From positions 186,001 through 250,000 of the forward strand of contig JANQSI010000009.1 in assembly GCA_028284125.1 (NCBI GenBank): a stretch of 64,000 nucleotides of DNA, in the 5' to 3' direction. This DNA comes from Cyclobacteriaceae bacterium. GTDB lineage: Bacteria; Bacteroidota; Bacteroidia; Cytophagales; Cyclobacteriaceae. Position numbers and translations under genes: made by a program. This document shows, in pieces, positions 35,490 through 45,875 of this stretch. The stretch's first letter is position 1; the number at the start of each line of letters is the position of its first letter. The notes under the pieces were generated by a model. The model was not told where the DNA came from, searched no databases, and saw nothing but the letters and a program-made list of their open reading frames with translations.

Positions 35490-36389
35490 ATGGACAGAAA
35501 ACTTACAGATCACGAAAAGGACGAATACCGGAAGAAGTTTGGGGATCCCAAGAAGTATAAATCCCACCATTCGATCAGAATGTCTTATAGCGCCGCAATC
35601 ATCCGATCAATGTTTGTCCTTTTTCTATTCATGCCCTTGTTAGTTGATTATGGAATCAATGCCATGGGTATCAAACTGGATGATACCAGACCACGGTCTG
35701 TTACCAAAAAAAGTGATGAGGCTGTTATACAGGTATATGCGGCAAGGACCTGGGGTCCAAAAGGAATATTTGCAGTTCACTCATGGATCGCAATGAAACG
35801 AAAAGGCAACGAAGACTTTGAGGTGAGTCAGGTCATCGGCTGGAGACAAAATGCTCTTGGGAATGTACTTTTTCGTGAAACAAACGTCCCAATAAACTCC
35901 TGGTGGGGCAAGGAAGCAACACTTTTGTTGGAGCTCCGTGGCGAAGACGTTGAGCCTATTATTGACAAAGTAGATGCTGCTATAAAGGAATACCCATGGA
36001 AGAACGAATATCAATTATACCCTGGCCCAAACAGCAACACGTTCGTTGCATGGATTGGCCTCAAGGTACCTGAAATGGGTCTCGATCTTCCATCAACAGC
36101 CATCGGCAAAGACTGGCGGCCCTTGGAACATTCGTTAGGCTTATCTGCCAGTGGTACCGGCTTACAAGCTTCCCTTTTTGGAATGTTGGGTGCAAGTATT
36201 GGTCTTGAAGAAGGCCTGGAGGCAAACATTTTAGGTCTCAATTTCGAAATAGACCTCTTTGACCTGGCGCTGGAAATCCCTCTTTTTGGTAGATACGAGA
36301 TTTGGTATTTACTGTGTTATCTGACTATTTGGTTTTTCGCGAAAAAGTGGATAGATAAAACCAAAACGAAACATTTCGATCTACTTTGA
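35490..36389 (+). CDS. DUF3750 family membrane protein
   Basis: This 299-residue protein has an N-terminal membrane helix (IIRSMFVLFLFMPLLVDYG), a central domain with the DUF3750 signatures VYAARTWGPKGIFAVHSWIA, PINSWWGKEA, YPGPNSNTFVAWI and GKDWRP, and a C-terminal hydrophobic helix (EIWYLLCYLTIWFFA). The function is unknown. Enzyme-like conserved His, Cys and Asn positions recall a papain-like fold, but that is uncertain. It is read in the same direction as greB. Confidence 0.85.
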   Translation: MDRKLTDHEKDEYRKKFGDPKKYKSHHSIRMSYSAAIIRSMFVLFLFMPLLVDYGINAMGIKLDDTRPRSVTKKSDEAVIQVYAARTWGPKGIFAVHSWIAMKRKGNEDFEVSQVIGWRQNALGNVLFRETNVPINSWWGKEATLLLELRGEDVEPIIDKVDAAIKEYPWKNEYQLYPGPNSNTFVAWIGLKVPEMGLDLPSTAIGKDWRPLEHSLGLSASGTGLQASLFGMLGASIGLEEGLEANILGLNFEIDLFDLALEIPLFGRYEIWYLLCYLTIWFFAKKWIDKTKTKHFDLL

Positions 36390-36411
36390 TAGTAAGTATG
36401 AGAGGATAGAA

Positions 36412-37998
36412 CTACCTCAATTCAATCTTAACCCTCTTATCAGCAAGTTTCACAGCTTCATAAGCGTTAATGATGCCTCCTGTTCTGGATAGCTCAGAAA
36501 AGTTGACTTTATCCTCAGACCCTGGTTTAACTACTTCCAAATCAACTTTAGTGGCAGACTGCATCAGGATTTCTTTCACTTCAGAGGCATCGAGATCAGG
36601 AAAGTAACTCAATAACAACGCACTGACTCCTGCAACAACCGGAGCAGCCATGCTGGTACCACTGTTTGCTTGATAGGTATTGCCAGGAACAGCAGACATA
36701 ATGCTCACTCCCGGAGCAAACAGATCGACATTTTGATTACCATAGTTTGAGAATACGGCAGGTAAGCCTTCATCATAATTTTGAGAAGAAGCACCAACTT
36801 CAATCCAGTTATTTGATTTCTTCGTTTTGGATACGGAACCGTCCGGATAAGAGGGCTCTTCATCGTTGTTTTTGCCATCATTTCCAGCGGCATGTACCAT
36901 TAAAACACCTTTGGATTCCGCATATTTCACCGCCTTACGTACATAATCCTGATCAGGAGAATATTCCTTTCCGAAACTCATGTTGATCACCTGTGCACCA
37001 TTGTCCGCAGCATAGCGAATGGCATTCCCCACATCCTTATCTCTTTCATCTCCACTTGGCACTGCCCTGACAAACATAAACTCCACATTTTCAGTAATAC
37101 CAATGGTGGTCTCTCCTACTTTTCCACCGACAATTCCAGCTACATGCGTTCCATGACTGCCACCATATCCTGCTACTTCATCAATTTGGTTATTGCCATA
37201 AATTCTGTTTTTGAAATCCTCAGAATCATCACCAACCAGGTTTCGCGGATTGAATTCCGTATTGTAGGCGTAGTTTCCTTGATAGTCGTAATAATCCAGC
37301 CCCACTTCAAACAGTCCGAGTACCTGATCCAGTGTAGCTTCACCTTCAAAATATCCGAGAATATTTGTAAGGTAATTATCCGCCGCTATTATAACTGAAT
37401 CCTGGGATTTAATTCTCTGCAATGCTTCGATGCTAAGTGTATCGACCATTGCATAGCCAGCTAACAATTTGTATTGATGCGGTACTGCTTCATAGTTAGC
37501 AAGAAATCCTGTAGCTGCAGCAAGCGTTTCCTGACTGTCAGTTAAATAATCTTCTTCAATTGCCTTCCAATATTGATACTCATTTGACTGACTCTCAGGC
37601 GCATTCTCATATTTAGGTTTAAGCCTTCGATACTCCCTGGTTAGCTCCAATGTCTCGTTAATAATATTTCCATCGACTCCACCAAGAAAATTCCATCCAT
37701 TGACATCATCCACATATCCATTTCCATCATCGTCTTTACCATTTCCTGGAATTTCATCCTTATTCACCCACATATTCGTTTGAAATGCGTCATGATCCAA
37801 TTCGTATCCGCTATCGATGATGGCAACTACTACTTTCCTGGATGGCCGGCCTTTCAGGTAATCTTGTGCTTGTTTTAAGCTGACGCCTGGAATGTCATCA
37901 CTGGCTAAATCCTTATGATGCCAAAGGTCATTGAGGTCTTGCGCAACAATTGAGGTAACTAATCCAAGAAGTACGTAGAAAGAAAGGAGCTGTTTCAT
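36412..37998 (-). CDS. Secreted S8 (subtilisin-like) serine protease
   Basis: The start is set at the ATG at 37998, giving the signal peptide MKQLLSFYVLLGLVTSIVAQ; the frame extension to 38070 adds an unlikely leader. The mature part carries the S8 triad: Asp in VAIIDSGY near residue 62, His in GSHGTHVAG near residue 283, and Ser in SGTSMAAP near residue 447. HAAGNDG provides the oxyanion Asn. The roughly 220-residue helical insertion between Asp and His is typical of Bacteroidota S8 proteases. It is exported to the periplasm or beyond; no sorting domain is visible. Confidence 0.92.
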   Translation of the reverse strand: MKQLLSFYVLLGLVTSIVAQDLNDLWHHKDLASDDIPGVSLKQAQDYLKGRPSRKVVVAIIDSGYELDHDAFQTNMWVNKDEIPGNGKDDDGNGYVDDVNGWNFLGGVDGNIINETLELTREYRRLKPKYENAPESQSNEYQYWKAIEEDYLTDSQETLAAATGFLANYEAVPHQYKLLAGYAMVDTLSIEALQRIKSQDSVIIAADNYLTNILGYFEGEATLDQVLGLFEVGLDYYDYQGNYAYNTEFNPRNLVGDDSEDFKNRIYGNNQIDEVAGYGGSHGTHVAGIVGGKVGETTIGITENVEFMFVRAVPSGDERDKDVGNAIRYAADNGAQVINMSFGKEYSPDQDYVRKAVKYAESKGVLMVHAAGNDGKNNDEEPSYPDGSVSKTKKSNNWIEVGASSQNYDEGLPAVFSNYGNQNVDLFAPGVSIMSAVPGNTYQANSGTSMAAPVVAGVSALLLSYFPDLDASEVKEILMQSATKVDLEVVKPGSEDKVNFSELSRTGGIINAYEAVKLADKRVKIELR

Positions 37999-38157
37999 GA
38001 AAAGGGTCTTTAAGTTCAAATTTCGAAAGTAGATCAAGAACGTGTTTGTACAACAATATTGCATAAACATTGGTTAGAATAAATGACAAGCGGCTTGATT
38101 TTTCTTTTGTGTGGTATCCACCTCCTTCACTTCTAATTAATAAATTGCAAACGATAA

Positions 38158-39183
38158 ATGAATAGCCACGAAAACCAATTACCACCCTTTCAAAAGACCC
38201 CAGCCGCATGGTACGGGCCTGAACTGGCTGCTAATGAAAGCCGTTGGATTTATCATTTAAGTGATGAAGAAGCAGCAGCACTCAAGAATGTAGCGGCGCA
38301 ATTTTTAGAAAATAATTTGGCGCTTGCTGACCTTAACGCTGATACATTTCCAGTGCCTGTGCTTAAGCCCAAACTGGCGCAAATACGTAAGGAATTACTC
38401 AACGGTTGTGGCGTTGTTCTGTTGAGAGGACTGAATCTGGACGACATCACAGAGGAAGTTGCTTCTGTCTTGTTTGTGGGTGTGGGCGCTCACCTTGGGA
38501 ACAGAAGAGCCCAGAACGCCAATGGAGATTTGCTGGGACACGTTCGCGACGTTGGCTTGAAAGGAAATGATCCGAAAGTAAGAATCTATCAAACCAATGA
38601 GCGACAGACATTCCACACCGATTCTGCCGACGTAGTTGGATTGATTTGCTTACAACCGGCTGTTGAAGGTGGACAATCGATGGTAGTTAGTGGGGAAACG
38701 GTATTTAATGAGATGCGAAAAAGAAATCCCGAATTGCTGGCATTGTTGATGGAACCCATTGCCACCGATCGACGCGGCGAGGTGCCTGAAGGAGCAAAAC
38801 ACTATTGCCTGATACCAGTCTTCACGTATCACCAGGGTCGCATTACCAACTTTTATCAGCGACAGTATATCGAATCCGCGCAGCGCTTTGAAGATGCGCC
38901 GAGACTCACCGCCAGACATCATGAAGCTCTGGACCTATTTGACGAACTGTGTAATGACAAGAACATCCATATTTCCATGGATTTGCAGAAGGGAGATATG
39001 CAATTTGTTAACAATCACTCGTTGCTACATGATCGAACCGGATTTAAGGACCATCCAGACCTTGACAAAAGGCGGCATTTGCTAAGGCTTTGGCTTTCCA
39101 TGCCAGATGACCGTGAGTTAGATCCGGTATTTACCGAAAGGTATGGAAGCATTACCGTGGGTGATCGGGGCGGTTATTTTTGA
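38158..39183 (+). CDS. TauD/TfdA-family Fe(II)/2-oxoglutarate-dependent dioxygenase
   Basis: This 341-residue protein has a TauD-type double-stranded beta-helix: GCGVVLLRGLNLDD near residue 80, the iron-binding FHTDSADVVG near residue 152, a distal NNHSLLHDRTGF His near residue 283, and an Arg-rich KRRHLLRLWLS strand for 2-oxoglutarate. The family hydroxylates small acids, taurine-like sulfonates or amino-acid derivatives; the substrate is unknown here. It is monocistronic and divergent from the S8 protease gene. Confidence 0.88.
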   Translation: MNSHENQLPPFQKTPAAWYGPELAANESRWIYHLSDEEAAALKNVAAQFLENNLALADLNADTFPVPVLKPKLAQIRKELLNGCGVVLLRGLNLDDITEEVASVLFVGVGAHLGNRRAQNANGDLLGHVRDVGLKGNDPKVRIYQTNERQTFHTDSADVVGLICLQPAVEGGQSMVVSGETVFNEMRKRNPELLALLMEPIATDRRGEVPEGAKHYCLIPVFTYHQGRITNFYQRQYIESAQRFEDAPRLTARHHEALDLFDELCNDKNIHISMDLQKGDMQFVNNHSLLHDRTGFKDHPDLDKRRHLLRLWLSMPDDRELDPVFTERYGSITVGDRGGYF

Positions 39184-39252
39184 TTAGACCAAAACCATGT
39201 TCTTGCCTATTTTACAGCGTGAATAAATTTCATCAATCAACTAGCTAAATAG

Positions 39253-41091
39253 ATGACAAGGTTAGCTATCCCCTTTTCTCTCCTGATTCTTACAAGCTTA
39301 GTCGCATCGGCCCAGAAAATCGTTACTGCTTCTACAGCGGACAAAGCCACATTGATTGGCAAATCAGTTCTATACCTTGAAGATTCGTCGGCATCACTTT
39401 CTTTAGATGAAATTCTCTTAAGTGATTACCAGAAAAAGTTTCAGAAGGTTGAAAAAGATGTTTTCACAAGTCCCGCCTCAAACTCGGCCATCTGGTTCAA
39501 AATACAAATTCAAAATAAATCAGGTAAAGAGATCTGGTTATCAGCAGGAGCAAATGCAGGCTGGTATTTGGACTTCTACCGGAAGTCTGAAAACGACTCA
39601 GTATACCAACCTCCGGTATTAACAGGAGAGCTACGCCCTGCAACCAATAAAGAATTCGATTCCAATTTCTATTGGTTCAGACTATCAGACAAAAATGATA
39701 CACTCACCCATACGTACTATCTAAGGCATGAAACAGGTCTCGCCAAGGAAGTGCCTTTTTATGTTGGCACGATCGAATCATTAGTACAATACGAGTCAGA
39801 GTACGATTTTTTATCAGCAGCGTTTATCGGGCTGACTTTGGTCATGCTCTTTTACAATCTCTTTCTAGCCTTCGCTACAAGAGAGACCATTTACTTATCC
39901 TATGTAGGGTACTTGATTTCCACAGGCCTTGTGATCACTTACGCAAATGGATATCCGTTGCTTAAAGGTAATTTCTGGCTGGAGAACTTCTTTGTCTGGT
40001 CGCCCATCTTGCAATTTGCAATATGCCTTTTTTCCACCCAGTACCTGCGGTTAAGCAATAATGCTCCTGTGCTCAACAAGATCATATGGGCTTTTGCACT
40101 GTACTGTTCAATAGTAGTGCCTTTAATAAGTTTATCAGGGGCAACAAGTGATCTTATAGGAATAACCTATCACTTGGGAATGTTCTCCTTTTATTTTCTG
40201 CTATTGTATGCCGGCATTTATCTTTTTGCAAAACGGAAACTGGATAGTACCTACTACCTTCTTGGATGGTTTTCGATGATCCTGAGCTACTTACTTTTTT
40301 TTGGTACCATATTAGGAAGTCTTCCCTATAACTTATTCACGAGAAACATTATCTATTTTGGTACAGGCCTTGAAATCATTTTCTTTTCTATTGCATTGGC
40401 TAATCGACTCAATACACTCAAAAAAGAAAAAGAGCAGGCTCAAATGGAGACCATCAAGCACTTCAAGGAACGAAACTTATGGCTCGAAGACAGGGTTGCG
40501 GAACGGACAGCCGAAATCCATCATCGGGTTAAGAACAATTTGCAGATGATCGCCAGCATGTTAAACATGCAACAAAGAAGGATACCCACTGATAGCGATA
40601 AAACGATTCTAGATAGTGCCAGAAACAGAGTTAAATCCATCGGTCTCATCTATGAGCATTTGTATAGTCAGGATAATTTGACCGAAATCAACATCAAATC
40701 CTATATCCAGAACTTAACGGAAATGCTAACACACAATCTGAACCAGGAAAAAGAGATTGATTGTCACTTTGATTTGACAGATCAATATGCGGATGTGGAT
40801 GTTGCCATCCCCCTGGGTTTGATCATTAATGAATTGGTCACGAATAGCATCAAACATGCTTTTCATAACCACAGCGATCCGAAATTATGGATCAGTCTTG
40901 TTTCAGGTAAAGAGTGGAAACTCAAAGTAAGGGACAATGGAAAAGGAACCGATAAAGCAAATAAGCATGAAGGTTTTGGAAATCAAATTGTCAAAGCTTT
41001 GCTTGATAACCTGGAGGGTACGATGATTTCTACCGACCAGAAACCGGGATTCGAAGTGGAAATCGTCATTCCGAACAAAGTGTTCAGTTAA
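39253..41091 (+). CDS. 7TMR-DISM sensor histidine kinase of the HisKA_2 type
   Basis: This 612-residue protein has a signal peptide, then a 7TMR-DISM extracellular beta domain (about residues 30-180). Seven membrane helices follow (about 185-390) and a short coiled coil. A HisKA_2 dimerisation domain with AEIHHRVKNNLQMIASML near residue 417 and a HATPase (LGLIINELVTNSIKHAF, RDNGKG, EGFGNQIV) complete it. Such kinases are thought to sense small molecules or sugars through the DISM domain. No response regulator is encoded next door, so the partner must be elsewhere. Confidence 0.9.
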   Translation: MTRLAIPFSLLILTSLVASAQKIVTASTADKATLIGKSVLYLEDSSASLSLDEILLSDYQKKFQKVEKDVFTSPASNSAIWFKIQIQNKSGKEIWLSAGANAGWYLDFYRKSENDSVYQPPVLTGELRPATNKEFDSNFYWFRLSDKNDTLTHTYYLRHETGLAKEVPFYVGTIESLVQYESEYDFLSAAFIGLTLVMLFYNLFLAFATRETIYLSYVGYLISTGLVITYANGYPLLKGNFWLENFFVWSPILQFAICLFSTQYLRLSNNAPVLNKIIWAFALYCSIVVPLISLSGATSDLIGITYHLGMFSFYFLLLYAGIYLFAKRKLDSTYYLLGWFSMILSYLLFFGTILGSLPYNLFTRNIIYFGTGLEIIFFSIALANRLNTLKKEKEQAQMETIKHFKERNLWLEDRVAERTAEIHHRVKNNLQMIASMLNMQQRRIPTDSDKTILDSARNRVKSIGLIYEHLYSQDNLTEINIKSYIQNLTEMLTHNLNQEKEIDCHFDLTDQYADVDVAIPLGLIINELVTNSIKHAFHNHSDPKLWISLVSGKEWKLKVRDNGKGTDKANKHEGFGNQIVKALLDNLEGTMISTDQKPGFEVEIVIPNKVFS

Positions 41092-41161
41092 AGAGAAGTT
41101 TCGCGGAAAAGAGAAAGTGGTTTGGCGGTATTACCGGGTGACTATTTCTAATCGGTCTCAA

Positions 41162-41578
41162 TCAATGTCGCTCCACACTAATGGACAATGACATGGAAGT
41201 ACCGTCATAATAGAATCTTGCCCTGTCGTACTTGGGAGGTCCAAATCTTTCTTTTGCATTATTGGAAACTCCGTATGGCTCTTTCGGTATACCCACAAAA
41301 TTTTTATCCAATTCATCATTGCTATTCAAATCATGGAAAACCCGAATGGCATAATGTCCAGGCTTTAACTCATCGTACGTATGCCTTACTTCCGTGGCAT
41401 CAACTGAAAGAGTGGTTTTGATCGTTGCTTCATTTGAAAGAAAACTGCTTTCTGAGTCATGTAAAACAATTACCAATGTGCCCTCGGTTGATGTAAGGTT
41501 GGTAAATGCTACGTCCAGCTGAGCGAGACTCGAAAAAGCTAAACAAAAAAAGCAGGTTAAACTGAGAAATATCTTCAT
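41162..41578 (-). CDS. Secreted DUF2141 protein
   Basis: This 138-residue protein has a signal peptide (MKIFLSLTCFFCLAFSSLAQ) and a small beta-sandwich with the family motifs GTLVIVLHDS, LKPGHYAIRVFHDLNSN and GIPKEPYGVSN. It is probably periplasmic and of unknown function. It lies tail-to-tail with the kinase gene and 32 bp after the CPBP gene. Confidence 0.85.
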   Translation of the reverse strand: MKIFLSLTCFFCLAFSSLAQLDVAFTNLTSTEGTLVIVLHDSESSFLSNEATIKTTLSVDATEVRHTYDELKPGHYAIRVFHDLNSNDELDKNFVGIPKEPYGVSNNAKERFGPPKYDRARFYYDGTSMSLSISVERH

Positions 41579-41610
41579 GATGAGTGGTTTATAAGATTTG
41601 ATATTGTGGT

Positions 41611-42306
41611 TTATATGAGTATTAAGACTATTGCGTTATACAGGAGATGACTAAAGGTGATGGCAACTAAGTTTTCTTTCCTTAACAGGAATACAAGGAA
41701 ATAGAAGAAGCCAAAAGGAATGATTAACGCAGCTGTAAGAGCACCCAATCCCCAATGAAGAGTCCCGAACAAAATACTAGAGACAATAATCGTAAAACCT
41801 ATACCATACTTTCTTTTTAATCCTTTATAGGCGTACCCTCTATAAATCAATTCTTCAACAATTGGTAACGTTGATGCAGCTACTAAAAAAGGCCAGTCAA
41901 TTTGATCTCGTATGGCAAACTGTATACTAAAGTCATGCGGATTTCCATAATAGTAGGCTTGGATTGGCTGAACAACAAGTTCATTATAAAAGTAAAGGAC
42001 GAAAGTCAGAGCAAGTCCAACTAAAACTTCAATATGAATCTTTTCCTTATCAAAAAACCATCCGATATCCTTTAATGTGAGATTATCTTTTTTTAAAAAG
42101 GATCTTAGGATCATGAATAGGGTGATATGATTAACAGCTAATATCAGCGGCATATACGTCTGAAAGTAACCAGGAATTAAAGAGCCATCTCTACCCGTAT
42201 AGAAAAAGAAAACCACACCAAAGATTATGCATACTAGCAACAGCATAAGAGGGGGCATTATTAACATTTTCCAGGCTCTTTTGTGCAAAGATTTTTCTGT
42301 ATTCAT
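41611..42306 (-). CDS. CPBP-family intramembrane metalloprotease (CAAX-type)
   Basis: This 231-residue protein has about seven membrane helices and the CPBP motifs: EELIYRG near residue 142, the helix GTLHWGLGA supplying a metal-ligand His, and FSHLLYNA with the second. These enzymes cleave membrane proteins or modify signalling peptides. The gene follows the PadR gene by 4 bp, so it is probably a PadR-controlled operon. Confidence 0.88.
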   Translation of the reverse strand: MNTEKSLHKRAWKMLIMPPLMLLLVCIIFGVVFFFYTGRDGSLIPGYFQTYMPLILAVNHITLFMILRSFLKKDNLTLKDIGWFFDKEKIHIEVLVGLALTFVLYFYNELVVQPIQAYYYGNPHDFSIQFAIRDQIDWPFLVAASTLPIVEELIYRGYAYKGLKRKYGIGFTIIVSSILFGTLHWGLGALTAALIIPFGFFYFLVFLLRKENLVAITFSHLLYNAIVLILI

Positions 42307-42310
42307 ATTT

Positions 42311-42877
42311 TCAGTTTTTGCTTTTACTTATTTTTCCTCTTATCAAGGATTCCATTTCGTCACACCATTTTAGTCTGGCTTCTCGAACTAGAATTCCAAG
42401 CCGACTTCCCGTGATCCAATAAGCTTTATGGGGAACTTCCTCTGGCACCTCTTCTTCCATCCTATTGATGGCCTTCTTTAACTTATCCAGCTGTTTTTTT
42501 TGTTGCTCTTTATGAGCAAGAATATGTTGTAGGGATACTTCTAATGGGATTAAAGGACCAACAAAAAACTTTAACGAAAGCTCGTCTCTGGGCACTTGCC
42601 TTGAAATGGGCTCACATAGCCATTCTCCAAGCACTCGACTTCCCTTACTTGTAATTTCATATACCGTTTTATATGGCTTTTTTCCCTCTTCTATTTCCTT
42701 CCCAGTAACTAAGCCTTCTTCAATAAGCGTTTTAAGAGTGGTGTATATCTGGCCATAACTCTCACTCCAGAAGTTAGAGATAACCTCTTTGGTGAATTGT
42801 TTCATGTCATAACCCGACATGGGTTCGATACTAAGCATAACAAGTATCGAGTAACGCGTTTTGCTTTTTCTACTCAT
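42311..42877 (-). CDS. PadR-family regulator with C-terminal effector domain
   Basis: This is a 188-residue full-length PadR protein: SKTRYSILVMLSIEPMSGYDM, the helix ESYGQIYTTLKTLIEEGLV, the wing KKPYKTVYEITSKG, and a C-terminal helical domain (Vir-act-alpha type) about 100-185. Unlike the two short PadR proteins in this window it carries the ligand or dimerisation domain. It likely controls itself and the downstream CPBP protease through the A/T palindromes just upstream. Confidence 0.88.
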   Translation of the reverse strand: MSRKSKTRYSILVMLSIEPMSGYDMKQFTKEVISNFWSESYGQIYTTLKTLIEEGLVTGKEIEEGKKPYKTVYEITSKGSRVLGEWLCEPISRQVPRDELSLKFFVGPLIPLEVSLQHILAHKEQQKKQLDKLKKAINRMEEEVPEEVPHKAYWITGSRLGILVREARLKWCDEMESLIRGKISKSKN

Positions 42878-42883
42878 AGAGAA

Positions 42884-42936
42884 ATATATCTGTCAAATAT
42901 ATATATCTTCTAGATATATATCTAATAGATATATAA
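42884..42936. promoter_or_regulatory. A/T palindrome cluster, candidate PadR operator
   Basis: Overlapping palindromes made of ATATAT words around TCTAGA and CTAATAG, directly before the PadR ATG. Beyond it (42937-43195) I see only AT-rich sequence with no assignable feature up to the stop of the next gene. Confidence 0.5.
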
Positions 42937-43195
42937 ACATTTTAACAAATACTTTCGATTGAGGCAAATTCCGATTTAACTCTCTTCTATCCCCATTATT
43001 TGACAATGGAAAAACTTCCTCCCAGCAAGTGGTAAATTCGTCCTTTATTAAAACAGGATTTGTTAGAGAAACTGGTATTGTGCTTTGGTAGGATTATTAG
43101 AAAATTCCTGAGGAGATTTTGTCAATAGCATGAAGCTGATTGGAAACCTTATGTCCTGTTCATTGATCGCAAACTCATTTACGATGATTGCAACC

Positions 43196-45634
43196 CTACT
43201 CGCTCCGCAATGACTTAACAGGGTTAGCAATGGCTGCCAGGAAGGCTTGAATGCTTACCGTTCCAAAGACTAGTGCCATTGTGATCAGCGCAGCGCTACC
43301 GATACTTATAGGTGAAATATCCACCCGGTAACTGAAATCATCTAACCATTGATTCGCAAAATAAATGATGATGGGCACCGCGACAGTGATGGCGATCAGA
43401 ACTAAAAAGACAAATCGTTTGGCCAGCAAAATCACCAATTGATTTACAGAAGCACCTAATACTTTTCTCACCCCCACTTCTTTTTTCTTCTCCGAAGCGA
43501 TGAACATGATGAGTCCGTAGGAACCCATGCAAGAAATTAATACCGCCATGAACGCAAAGTAGCCCACCAGCTTACCAAACTGTTCCTGTGCTACGTAAGA
43601 CTGGGCCAGCGCCTCGTCGAGGAATTGCGGATCAAAGGTTTCGGTAGGGAAAATCTCATTCCATACCGCTTCGATTTGATCAACCGTCTCCGTGAGGTTT
43701 TGGCCTGTTAATTTCACCGTTACAAAGGAAAATTGCGGATCGGAAATTTCGATGAGCATCGGTCGCATGGCTTCACTCAAGCTTAAAAAGTTAAAATCAT
43801 TCACCACTCCTACCACCTTGCCTATTTTGCCTTCCAGGTTAATGGTCTTGCCCAAAGCCGATTCCAGATCTCCAAATTCCCACGTACTCACGGCTGTTTC
43901 ATTGATGATAAACGCTGCAGATGGATCGGTTCCATAGGACGGATCAAAATACCTTCCAGCCGCTAACGGAATTTCATAGACTTCCAGGAAATCAAAATCA
44001 ACAGAGATAGTAGGCGATAACATGTTATCCTCTACGGTAAAACCTTCGGGAATAACATTTCTATTGACCATACCAAAACCCAATAAACTGGATGAGAGCG
44101 TGCTGCCTTTCACGGATGAAAGCTGACCAATGGTACTTTCAAACGTTTCGAGTTTGCTTCGAAGGTTTTCATCCACACCACCAAATACGGAGTTGAAATT
44201 ATTACTTTGAATAGGTGCCGTGATGATCAATTCTTTTTGAAACCCCAAGGGTTTGTTTCTCATAAGTCCTAACTGATCATAGACAATCAATGATCCTGAA
44301 ATCAAAATGACACTGATCATGAATTGAACCACCATCAAGCCTTTTCTGAAATTCATGGCACTTCCCGGATCTGAAATAGCCCCCTTGATGCTTTTTAAGA
44401 TGGCAAACCTTGTTACGAAAAATGCGGGATAGATCCCTGCTAGGAAACTGGTAAGGAACATGATGCCAACGAAACCGGCAATGATGGAACCAGTCAATAA
44501 AATATCGATGGTAAGTTCTTTGTTGGTCAAAGCATTCAGCTCTGGTAGAAGCAACGCCGTGGCACCTATCGCAAGAATGGATGCAAAAAGAGTCGTCAGA
44601 AATGATTCACCCAAAAATTGAGTCACTAAATGATTATTCCATGCGCCCATAACTTTTCGCATGCCAATCTCTTTCGCTCTTTGAAGTGATTTAGCGGTGC
44701 TCAAATTGACAAAGTTGATGCAGGCAATGAGTATCGTTAACGCTCCAATGGCGATGAATATCCAAATAAATTGACTGCTTCCTGGAGCTTCCGCTTGGGC
44801 CTGCACATCATTGTTTAAATGAATGTCCAATAACGGCTGAATTTCAAAACTCTGACCCTTATTCTGATTTTCCGGAATTTTCTCCTTCACGAACGCTTCG
44901 AACCGTTCGTTCACTGCCGCCGGATCTGCCCCTTCTTTGAGCACAACATATGTCGGCGAGTGTGACACCATATGATTCATTTTGAAATTGGCCCTAATCC
45001 CCTCTCTTAACGCCACCGGCTCCAGGTCATACATGTTTTCATAGGGAACCAACATATCAAAATGCACATGGGAATTGGATGGAAAATCTTTAACCACCGC
45101 ACGTACTGTAAACGATTGATCGCCCTCCATCACAATCATTTTGTCGACCACATCAGTACTTTTGAAATACTTAAGTGCCAATTCTTCATTCAGGATCACG
45201 GAAAAAGGATCGACCAGGGCTTGTTCTAACGTTCCTGAAACTAGTTCAAAATCAAATATTTGGAAGAGTTCGGCATCTGCAAAGTTTACGTTGGTCTCCT
45301 CAAACCTTAGGTCCTGACCTTCATTAGGAATACTTACACTCACCGATCTCGACCATAACCTGGAAGAACTTTCAACTTCAGGAAAGTAGTCGTTTAAATA
45401 CTCCTTGAATATGGGCGGTACCCGAGCTATATCAAAGTCGCTGATAAAATACCGTAAGCGGTAGATTCTTTCCTTTTTGCTATGGAATTTATCATAGCTC
45501 TGTTCATCCACAACGAACGTCAGGATCAGTAATGCGCATGTAAGTCCGGTGGCTAGTCCGACAATGTTTATCAGGCTGAAGATCTTGTTTCGTAAAATAT
45601 TGCGATAAGCAGTTTTCAGATAGTTGAATAGCAT
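43196..45634 (-). CDS. FtsX/MacB-type ABC transporter permease, third copy, without prefix domain
   Basis: The start is set at the ATG at 45634, giving MLFNYLKTAYRNILRNKIFS and about 812 residues; an upstream ATG adds 18 atypical residues. Layout: helix 1 (SLINIVGLATGLTCALLILTF), a MacB-like periplasmic domain, FtsX domain 1 (LQRAKEIGMRKVMGA), a second periplasmic part, and FtsX domain 2 (KKKEVGVRKVLGA) ending PVKSLRSE. It lacks the N-terminal PadR-linked prefix of the other two and has no PadR gene attached. No ATPase gene is adjacent. Export or mechanotransmission is inferred from the family. Confidence 0.9.
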   Translation of the reverse strand: MLFNYLKTAYRNILRNKIFSLINIVGLATGLTCALLILTFVVDEQSYDKFHSKKERIYRLRYFISDFDIARVPPIFKEYLNDYFPEVESSSRLWSRSVSVSIPNEGQDLRFEETNVNFADAELFQIFDFELVSGTLEQALVDPFSVILNEELALKYFKSTDVVDKMIVMEGDQSFTVRAVVKDFPSNSHVHFDMLVPYENMYDLEPVALREGIRANFKMNHMVSHSPTYVVLKEGADPAAVNERFEAFVKEKIPENQNKGQSFEIQPLLDIHLNNDVQAQAEAPGSSQFIWIFIAIGALTILIACINFVNLSTAKSLQRAKEIGMRKVMGAWNNHLVTQFLGESFLTTLFASILAIGATALLLPELNALTNKELTIDILLTGSIIAGFVGIMFLTSFLAGIYPAFFVTRFAILKSIKGAISDPGSAMNFRKGLMVVQFMISVILISGSLIVYDQLGLMRNKPLGFQKELIITAPIQSNNFNSVFGGVDENLRSKLETFESTIGQLSSVKGSTLSSSLLGFGMVNRNVIPEGFTVEDNMLSPTISVDFDFLEVYEIPLAAGRYFDPSYGTDPSAAFIINETAVSTWEFGDLESALGKTINLEGKIGKVVGVVNDFNFLSLSEAMRPMLIEISDPQFSFVTVKLTGQNLTETVDQIEAVWNEIFPTETFDPQFLDEALAQSYVAQEQFGKLVGYFAFMAVLISCMGSYGLIMFIASEKKKEVGVRKVLGASVNQLVILLAKRFVFLVLIAITVAVPIIIYFANQWLDDFSYRVDISPISIGSAALITMALVFGTVSIQAFLAAIANPVKSLRSE

Positions 45635-45875
45635 GGAATTGTTGATTTGAGCTTTGTAATAATACGGAAGTAGTTCATTGCCTATCAATTAAAAAGTGAT
45701 AAGTGGTATAAAATACTTTCTCCGGCTTAAAGGGTTACAAGCTTCAACTAAGCTGCGTTAGGTAAAAAGAAAAGCTAGTGTGTTACGTGATTTGGCTTTT
45801 CGAACCATCTATATAAAATGACTGTCGATCAATTTAACAGCTAATTAACTTAGTGGAATACCTTCGAATAACGTA